Shown: positions 20,701 to 23,986 of the stretch, piece after piece | Layout of the letters: the number at the start of each line of letters is the position of its first letter | Position numbering within the stretch: position 1 is the first letter of the stretch | Source of the DNA: Saccoglossus kowalevskii | Taxonomy: Eukaryota; Hemichordata; Enteropneusta; Harrimaniidae | DNA length: 23,986 nt | Assembly: GCF_000003605.2 (NCBI RefSeq) | Contig: NW_003116450.1 | Coordinates: 200,121-224,106, forward strand | Reading direction: 5' to 3' | The notes under the pieces: generated by a model | What the model was told of the DNA's origin: nothing | Databases searched by the model: none | What the model saw: only the letters and a program-made list of their open reading frames with translations | Position numbers and translations under genes: made by a program

Positions 20701-22648
20701 TCTGTAGGAGAGTATCCATTTGCAAGATGTTTTGTGTGCCATAAGATTGGTCATCTATCCCGACAGTGTCCAGACAACCCAAAAGGTCTTTATCCATATG
20801 GCGGTGGGTGTACCATATGTGGATCTGTGAAGCACTTTGTAAAAGACTGTCCAGATAATATCAGTCTTATTGGTGAGAAATAATTGCTTACTCAGTATTT
20901 GGTAGTTTTTGTTTTGAACTAAGGGTTATAAATCTAACTATTAAAACAATATTACTCTTTGAATGCATGTCGACAGTAGCCTGAAATGTACACCGCATTC
21001 TACTATTTATACACAACTCTATAATTAAGTAAGACATCAGTATATCTTGTAACACATTGAGATTTATGCAACTGTCATTTATACTATGAGATGTCATTGG
21101 CTATGTTCATTGGCAACACATTTCATTCATCATGATTGGCTGTGTTTACTTTGACGTCATGAGATATTTCTAGTGATGAATCTCACCTCCCACGGAGTAG
21201 TGTACAGTGAGTTGTATGCCTCATTGATTGGTGGAGTGACATATAGCGAGCTCGAATAGAACGCACCACATACAAAATAAAAATTCTAGGCATAAGTTGA
21301 AGGACAAATTAATAATATGTGGAACTTTGCTTATAGGTTCTAGGCATTATTGCAGTGGTGTTTAACAACCTCTGCTTTTTAACTCTGCTGTCGAATAAGT
21401 CAACAGAGCGGAGCTGTTCATATGTTCACCACTTCTATAGTTCACATCACATATGGCGCACCTACAGCCTCTGTAGTTCACATCACATACGGCCCACCTA
21501 CAGACCCTTCTATAGTTCACATCACATATGGCCCACCTACAGCCCACTTCATAGTTTACATCACATATGGTCCATTAACAGATCCCTCCATAGTTCACAC
21601 CACATATGACCCACATATGAGTGTCCATTGGAGTCACCTATACATTTTCGACTTCTTCATGAAAATAGCAATTTCGCTTGCTTTGATATTTGGTGTACCA
21701 GTATATGTACATGTATCTTGGATGGACCTTTCTCAAATTTGTCCATCTCGTGATGATATCTTTAATTCTCTAATCTTAGTGAATAATTTTGTCATTTTTA
21801 GTAAAAATGGCTATTTTTTACTTCTTCTTAAAATTGGCTAGCCTAACTGCTTTGACATTTGTAGACGCCTTGGGTTGACCCAATCTGATTAAAATCTGAT
21901 GTAGTGTACAGGCTTTAATTATTTTGGCTATAAACTTATTTTAATTTTATTTTTTATTACTTTTGTTATTAATGCCTTTTTATTTTATTATTTTACTTTG
22001 ATTTTGTGATATTTTTAATTCCGCCCTACCTAGGTAAAATAATAAAATAAAATAAAATAAAATAAAAGGGCATTAATAACAAAAGTAATAAAAAATAAAA
22101 TTTTCTAATTTTAGTGAATATTTCAACTGTACAGTGGAGCTATATCAGTCGAGATATATCAGCCAGCAGGCTGCTTGATTATTGCATTTGTGGAGTGGCA
22201 TTTTGTGAGTGGAATGCCACATAGTTAGTGGAATCTGCACATATAACAATTGGAGCTCTGCTTTAGTTTTTGGTGTTAATAGTGGCGTATAGCATGTGAA
22301 ATGCTGCTGGATTCAAGACGTTAGTAGAATTCCGCTCAATTCCAGCCAATCCAATTCTGAATTTGATACTATGACATAATTTGAGTAGTATTTTGTTCAT
22401 ACTTTTTGAGTTTTGTATTAACATAGACATGATATGAGAATGTTTACTGTGCACGGAAGAAAGTAATTAACATTACATCGTACCTTGTTGTGGTTTAATC
22501 AACAGAAAAAGAGAAAGCAATAAAAGAACAGAAGTTATTGTCCAAGCAGCAGAAGCGAAGTATGGAGAGTGCCGATGCTGAGATTGGACTACCAAGACAA
22601 CGCAAAGTAATAGCAAGACCAAAGGGACCAAAAATTGTGAAATTTTGA
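5246..22648 (+). CDS. ZCCHC9: ZCCHC9 (CCHC zinc-finger protein 9) orthologue, complete, four coding exons
   Basis: The coding sequence joins 5246-5707, 7649-7799, 20708-20872 and 22506-22648, giving 306 residues (human is about 271). The N-terminus MTRWARGGPKKRPHEASSWEEL matches the human MTRWAR start and its KRPLPATSWED segment. Residues 20-140 are Lys/Glu-rich and probably nucleolar-targeting. Four CX2CX4HX4C zinc knuckles follow: C156/C159/H164/C169, C183/C186/H191/C196, C212/C215/H220/C225 and C239/C242/H247/C252. The C-terminus is basic and ends PKIVKF, close to the human PKVVNF. In vertebrates the protein is nucleolar and binds nucleic acid through its knuckles. All introns are GT..AG with phases 0, 1 and 1. 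The second intron (12.9 kb) hosts another gene and a retrotransposon. Confidence 0.93.
5708..7648 (+). other. ZCCHC9 intron 1 (1.94 kb)
   Basis: AT-rich intron. Apart from the foldback element at 7150-7393 I recognise no gene, RNA or repeat. Confidence 0.85.
7150..7393. mobile_element. MITE-like foldback element, copy 1
   Basis: The left end GGATCCTTAAGCCTTTCATC and the reverse complement of the right end (GGTACCTTAACTTTCTCACC) are similar over about 35 bp. TGTCTGCACTTTC near the left arm is also inverted against GAAAGTGCAGACT in the right arm, so much of the 244 bp can fold back. A second diverged copy lies at 8637-8808 in the next intron. No coding capacity; it would depend on a transposase elsewhere. 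Confidence 0.65.
7649..7799 (+). CDS. ZCCHC9: ZCCHC9 coding exon 2 (zinc knuckles 1 and 2)
   Basis: A TTTTGCAG acceptor and a GAG|GTAACT donor bound the exon, which runs from phase 0 to phase 1. It encodes VCFHCRQPGHGVADCP and CFKCGSTEHTSHQC. These are nearly identical to human VCFHCRKPGHGIADCP and CYRCGSTEHEITKC, with all eight zinc ligands present. Confidence 0.96.
8191..8564. repeat. Two diverged direct copies of an ~85-bp sequence
   Basis: TCAAGGCATG at 8191 and at 8478 each opens a similar tract. The shared order is a GGCT-containing stretch, an AGCA stretch, a run of A, CCA, then TTTTGAATC, ending at about 8272 and 8564. Identity is moderate and the origin unknown. Confidence 0.45.
8637..8808. 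mobile_element. MITE-like foldback element, copy 2 (shortened)
   Basis: The right half shares GCGCAGACTATAAACAGGA and TTTGTGAATTTGTGATGA with copy 1 at 7150-7393 (GTGCAGACTATAAACAGGA). The left end TCTTAACTTTTTTACCAC is roughly inverted against the right end GGTGGTGAAAAGGGTAA. The copy is shorter and lacks part of the left arm. Confidence 0.6.
10730..12892 (+). CDS. Intronless TRIM-NHL protein (RING, two B-boxes, coiled coil, filamin-type, NHL), probable E3 ubiquitin ligase
   Basis: A single 720-codon ORF starts at ATG in the strong context ACACCATGG. The RING finger is intact C3HC4: C19, C22, C34, H36, C39, C42, C56, C59. A first B-box begins at C96 (C96, C99, C108, C111, C116, C119, then H123 and H132). 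A second follows (C157, H160, C169, C172, C177, C180, H185 and later His). A coiled coil covers about 200-335 and a filamin/ABP280-like domain about 338-447. NHL repeats fill about 460-720 (APHGVAINHNGHIVVCDSGN, then PYSIAVNKKDQIIVSEFGN, then GPCGLDVDSDDNIYICDPNN). Two B-boxes plus this order is the TRIM71 / TRIM2/3 class layout. Members ubiquitinate targets and the NHL propeller can bind RNA or protein. The gene lies wholly in ZCCHC9 intron 2 on the same strand and has no introns, suggesting retroposition or tandem spread of an intronless family. I cannot name the orthologue. Confidence 0.95.
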   Translation: MASNITSLKEQIKEDMLTCSLCLEIFKTPKCLPCLHSFCERCLQTWVTKNAGQLVCPICRLKVNSNVSDLQTNFLLTGLSDYMATVKELENDINKCAACDEGVAVTRCTDCAEYLCKSCTTAHRRLKITKGHQVIDLAHYTSEVSLDVEIPQPIVYCDKHEQSPVEIYCETCRIPVCTKCALIEHPTPKHRHQHMEDAAEKGKHHLRPLLKQLKDTINSTSDATNNIDQELQNLRHFRDDTEKRIDEHVQIIIDKLLKKQSQAKKKLNTIFESKNQSLESQKKNLELTKVTLESVDDYAENLMKFASPSQCLLSLKNVIDRVNQVLKTEIEIKPKEDSRIWFVANNALITEHIGNVHSSVEVEGLTKLIILGKEMQNTGSSSLQKQDIIVKLVNPSEVKEIVPISPRNSGSLIQSNINFKELGKHSLTVKHCNQKVKDMPYEITVIPPVETVQCFGSKGSAPSFFKAPHGVAINHNGHIVVCDSGNHRVQILDWNGRCMKCLTFNQFPKQFWPMDVSVSADGRYFISDVNNKQIVVCTEDQLITTFDQNEGIGPQGITLTNDGYVLFIDRQDDRHCIRKYTVDGLHVMAAGKTGFKVGEFMKPYSIAVNKKDQIIVSEFGNHCIQVFDSHFHHIFSFGSIGSGENQFKGPCGLDVDSDDNIYICDPNNKRVCKYSHDGRFLCLIAEGEWDFPTRIVVSKVYPLKIAVSEFRKNEIKVVYL
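13126..13308. repeat. 183-bp block, left copy, abutting the DIRS left end
   Basis: Matches the reverse complement of 19258-19440 with two mismatches. It is AT-rich like host DNA, unlike the element, and includes the AATAAA at 13195. The ICR does not contain it, so it is probably host sequence rather than part of the ITR. Confidence 0.93.
13195..13200 (+). terminator. Candidate poly(A) signal of the nested TRIM gene
   Basis: AATAAA about 300 bp after the TRIM stop. It lies within the 183-bp block that is repeated in inverse at the far side of the DIRS element. Confidence 0.45.
13309..13545. repeat. DIRS left inverted terminal repeat
   Basis: Matches the reverse complement of 19036-19257. The outer 128 bp have five mismatches, four of them transitions. 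The inner part is more diverged, with small indels (a 3-bp difference near 13427). The outermost part (from 13309) is also represented in the internal complementary region. Confidence 0.9.
13879..15674 (+). pseudogene. DIRS gag remnant
   Basis: Fragments in different frames. 13879-14121 has a Cys-rich segment (CNQCTQNL, then HAKCYRCITC, then CPENICNHW) typical of the start of DIRS gag. 14434-14772 is Ser/Pro-rich and probably the variable middle. 15057-15674 is a 205-codon open piece with HALRTELRPINFLEF and an Arg/Leu-rich helix region typical of the gag C-terminus. Frames are broken between pieces. A 14-C run at 14576-14589 is one likely site of slippage. Confidence 0.65.
15703..16677 (+). 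pseudogene. DIRS reverse transcriptase domain, interrupted
   Basis: RT motifs are clear: VFVVPKSTGGWRPVLDLSRLN, then the motif A region LASLDLCDAYMHIP, motif B LPFGLSTVPYVFT, and motif C YLDD at 16306-16317, followed by the thumb-side VFLGMEFD. The catalytic aspartates are still present. The frame is broken by TAG at 16387-16389 and TAA at 16675-16677. Continuation in another frame leads into RNase H. Confidence 0.93.
16730..17579 (+). pseudogene. DIRS RNase H and connection domain, interrupted
   Basis: LTLVTDASLQGWGAHL, then WLELKAVHLAL and LLRTDNTAVVSYINK give the RNase H D-E-D pattern. A TGA lies at 16802-16804. Sequence between INKS and the next block (VPGIQCRANRTPSR, usually IPG-x-N-xx-AD-x-LSR) appears deleted and the frame changes. 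The following EWQIPQWV, PKIDLFTAPRNAKLPTYV, GAWAVDALLIPW and ILTLVAPNWPTKAWFPLLL are DIRS-typical, with TGA at 17268-17270. Confidence 0.88.
17602..18524 (+). pseudogene. DIRS tyrosine recombinase, interrupted
   Basis: The core-binding part reads DFFVQLFDEVGLSYAAIIGY, then RSALSP, and DLSVVLSALSRPPFEPL. It carries TGA at 17803 where the family usually has Trp, and TAG at 17899. After a frame change, ALSFADGCAAFMDD and SRWI lead to the catalytic region RAHEVRAIANSLA (H-x-x-R). A further frame change near 18370 leads to FINYYLRD, holding the expected catalytic Tyr, then LGPVLAGQ and TGA at 18522-18524. Confidence 0.88.
18525..18865 (+). other. DIRS 3' non-coding segment
   Basis: Lies between the recombinase stop and the internal complementary region. 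Open frames here (18555-18896, 18658-18984) have no family features and overlap the ICR. Nothing further is recognised. Confidence 0.6.
18866..18990. repeat. DIRS internal complementary region (ICR)
   Basis: Three parts in order. 18866-18932 is a direct copy of the right ITR end. 18933-18959 is a 27-bp near-palindromic core (TAGGCGAGGGTTC...CCGTCTA). 18960-18990 resembles the start of the left ITR (TTCACATAGTTCAT, then ACCCACCATAGACTC). This equals the expected junction of right and left ends in the circular DIRS intermediate, and is a hallmark of the group. Confidence 0.88.
19036..19257. repeat. DIRS right inverted terminal repeat
   Basis: Reverse complement of the left ITR. Its last 67 bp (19191-19257) repeat 18866-18932 directly with one mismatch. 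Confidence 0.9.
19258..19440. repeat. 183-bp block, inverted right copy
   Basis: Begins immediately after the DIRS right terminus (GTGAATT) and ends at GTTGAGAA, directly before the inverted 27-bp core. It is the reverse complement of 13126-13308 with two mismatches. Confidence 0.93.
19441..19467. repeat. 27-bp DIRS terminal extension, inverted
   Basis: Near-palindromic TAGGCGGGTTCGG...CTCGCCTA. It is the reverse complement of the ICR core 18933-18959 with two differences, so its orientation is opposite to the one expected next to the right ITR. It is followed by AGTCTATGGT, a 10-bp match to ITR sequence. Confidence 0.85.
19468..20707 (+). other. ZCCHC9 intron 2, part downstream of the DIRS element
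   Basis: AT-rich intron up to the exon 3 acceptor. It contains the MITE at 19672-19883. No gene or other repeat is recognised in the remainder. Confidence 0.7.
19672..19883. mobile_element. 212-bp MITE with ~45-bp terminal inverted repeats
   Basis: The left end TACTGTAGAATACTTTATTT and the reverse complement of the right end (TACTGTGGAATACTTTATTT) match over about 45 bp, including repeated TTTTCGCTGGAATT-like motifs. Terminal TA may be the target duplication, which would fit a Tc1/mariner-type family. Non-coding. Confidence 0.8.
20708..20872 (+). CDS. ZCCHC9: ZCCHC9 coding exon 3 (zinc knuckles 3 and 4)
   Basis: A TCTGTAG acceptor and an ATTG|GTGAGA donor bound the exon, phase 1 to phase 1. 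It encodes EYPFARCFVCHKIGHLSRQC, then PDNPKGLYPYGGGCTICGSVKHFVKDC. Human reads EFPFAKCFVCGEMGHLSRSC and PDNPKGLYADGGGCKLCGSVEHLKKDC. It joins in frame to exon 2 across 12.9 kb. It is too short to be found as a free-standing ORF. Confidence 0.96.
21096..21231. promoter_or_regulatory. Cluster of ATTGG (CCAAT) boxes with a palindromic CRE
   Basis: ATTGG occurs at 21096, 21109, 21135 and 21227, and a perfect TGACGTCA at 21152-21159. Such spacing is promoter-like but no gene start follows on the plus strand. Chance in AT-rich DNA is not excluded. Confidence 0.3.
21418..21618. repeat. Minisatellite array 1 (~36-39 bp unit)
   Basis: About five imperfect units built on TAGTTCACATCACATATGG plus CCCACCTACAG. 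It is the same family as the array at 23540-23986. Confidence 0.93.
21943..22101. repeat. AT-rich foldback with (AAAAT)n expansion
   Basis: The left arm (TTTTTTATTACTTTTGTTAT, TAATGCC...) is the inverse of the right arm (...GGCATTAATAAC, AAAAGTAATAAAAAATAAAA). The spacer is about 36 bp, containing CCGCCCTACCTAGG. The right arm has several extra AAAAT units at 22040-22066. Could be a MITE remnant or a source of a hairpin RNA. Confidence 0.85.
22506..22648 (+). CDS. ZCCHC9: ZCCHC9 terminal coding exon
   Basis: The acceptor ATCAACAG ends at 22505. Read in phase 1 the exon encodes EKEKAIKEQKLLSKQQKRSM, then a basic tail RQRKVIARPKGPKIVKF and TGA at 22646-22648. The last residues match the human C-terminus (IPKVVNF). 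The exon is Lys/Arg-rich, consistent with nucleolar retention. Confidence 0.9.
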
Positions 22649-23540
22649 ACTGAATCCTGCGTGTAAACCTACAATGTGTTCTATGTGACATATACGACAT
22701 TTGTGAAATTCAAATATGTAATGCACAACAACTGTAATACCAATTGTGATGCTATAGGCTCCAGAGATTTGGGAATTTAAATAGGTAATTGGTGAAATAG
22801 TTTTTTTTTAAAGGCATTTTGGATTAAGATTTTTTCATTTTAGATTTGTTAATCCATTGCAACAGAGGATTAGCAAAGTGTAGATTTTGAGCAGAATGTG
22901 TCTTAAATAAACTGGATGTGAATGATGAGTATCAACTATGTAGTGTCATTGGTTATGGGGGGGGGGGGTACCATGAATGTTGAGACATGTGTGTATTATT
23001 ATTATTATAAAAATATACTTTAGAAGTGACATATGTTCACCGTGTACTCATATAGTCTTACTATTTTAATATTTTAATATTTCCTGCATTAATAACTGTA
23101 TACTGTATTCATTGAATTCCTAGGTTCTGACAACTATTCTTACATGGGGTGTTTATCAAAATAAATAAATATTTTGATATTTTGTATTGGTAGCAATTCT
23201 TTGTTGATTTCAAAATGTGGTTGCGCTCAAACGTTAAATATACAAATGACTCACTCTGGTTCACATCATTTTCACTAACAGCTCCCTCTACAGTTCAGTC
23301 AGGACAAATGGTAAAAGGGCATATAACCAGATTGTTTTGAATCAGGATATTTTGCCTTATATCATGTTGGTACACTTTATATATGGCTTATTGAGAAGAA
23401 CTACACCAAAGCCAGGGGTCGAACACAGGTTGCTCAGGGAAATGTGTTTCTACTTGTTGATGTTCATTCCATTTAGGGTTAGTCTTGACCGAGTCTTTAT
23501 TTAATGTTGTGAGATTCAAAGACAAAATATCCTGATACTT
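22649..23540 (+). other. ZCCHC9 3' UTR and downstream region
   Basis: AT-rich, with the poly(A) signal at 22906 and a 12-G run at 22957-22968. A degenerate minisatellite-like unit lies near 23258-23300 (GGTTCACATCATTTT...CTCCCTCTACAGTTC). No other gene is seen. Confidence 0.65.
22906..22911 (+). terminator. Poly(A) signal of ZCCHC9
   Basis: AATAAA about 260 bp after the ZCCHC9 stop codon, inside an AT-rich 3' UTR. Confidence 0.6.
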
Positions 23541-23986
23541 GCAGTTCATTTCACAAATGGACCAACATTTCCCTCTGCACTTCATGTTACAAATGGCTCA
23601 CCTGCAGCTCTATCTGTAGTACACACCACATGTTCTGTCAGCTCCCTATGTAATTGTTTATGGTTCATATTATAATAGCAAATAATCAAATAGCTCCTTC
23701 TATAATCACATCATACATGTATGTGGCCCAACTACAGCTCTTTCTATAGTTCACATCACATATGGCTCGCGTGCAGCTCTCTCTACAGTTCACATCACAT
23801 GGCCCACCTCCACCCTTTCTATAGTTCACATCACATATGGCGCACCTACAGCCCCCTTGATAGTTCACATCATATATGGTGCACTTGTAGCCCCCTTCAA
23901 AGTTCACATCACACATGGCCCACCTACAGCTCCCTCTGTAGTTCACATCACATTTGGCCCACCTACAGCTCCCTCTGTAGTTCACA
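23540..23986. repeat. Minisatellite array 2 (39-bp unit), continues past the window edge
   Basis: Units of about 39 bp (CTCCCTCTGTAGTTCACATC then ACATTTGGCCCACCTACAG) repeat to the last base. They become more regular toward the right. The unit length is divisible by three, so frames stay open across it by chance; there is no coding support. Confidence 0.93.

Larger units (their letters stand above)
20873..22505 (+). other. ZCCHC9 intron 3 (1.63 kb)
   Basis: Contains a CCAAT/CRE cluster, a minisatellite array and a long AT-rich hairpin, listed separately. No further exon recognised. Confidence 0.85.

Noticed and set aside
21355-21841. Open frames on both strands across the minisatellite at 21.4 kb
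   Set aside because: The repeat period is near a multiple of three, so frames stay open by chance; the translation is just the repeated unit.
23686-23985. Minus-strand ORF with repeated CDVNYRGSCRWA
   Set aside because: Translation of the 39-bp minisatellite; no start context, splice site or homology.
23540-23986. CRISPR-like array
   Set aside because: Units are tandem with no unique spacers, and the genome is eukaryotic.

Overview
This is a stretch of an animal (metazoan) nuclear genome. It has AT-rich introns with GT..AG junctions, two recognisable conserved animal genes split into exons, an intronless TRIM-NHL gene, and a degraded DIRS-type retrotransposon. Expanded intronless TRIM-NHL genes, DIRS elements and abundant short foldback elements suggest a marine invertebrate such as a lophotrochozoan or ambulacrarian. 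I cannot fix the phylum from sequence alone.

Layout. From 1 to about 4500 the minus strand carries the 5' part of an AGGF1 orthologue: coiled coil, OCRE domain and acidic linker. The FHA and G-patch domains would lie beyond the left edge. From about 4750 to 22.9 kb the plus strand carries a complete ZCCHC9 orthologue with four coding exons (5246-5707, 7649-7799, 20708-20872, 22506-22648; 306 aa, four CCHC zinc knuckles). The two genes are head to head, and the space between them (about 4480-4800) is the likely shared promoter.

The second ZCCHC9 intron is about 12.9 kb. It holds (a) two copies of a small foldback element, (b) a complete single-exon TRIM gene at 10730-12892 with RING, two B-boxes, coiled coil, filamin-type domain and NHL repeats, on the same strand as its host, and (c) a DIRS element at about 13.3-19.3 kb with inverted terminal repeats, gag, RT, RNase H and tyrosine-recombinase remnants, and an internal complementary region. 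The DIRS element is much richer in GC than its surroundings and is broken by several stops and frameshifts. The right half of the window also has a TIR-bearing MITE, a large AT-rich hairpin, and two arrays of a roughly 39-bp minisatellite on either side of the last ZCCHC9 exon.

The most unusual structure is the DIRS right end. A 183-bp block that flanks the left terminus is repeated, inverted, just outside the right terminus. It is followed by the element's 27-bp terminal extension in the orientation opposite to that in the internal complementary region. This needs either a local inversion or a foldback-synthesis event. The block also carries the nearest plausible poly(A) signal of the TRIM gene.
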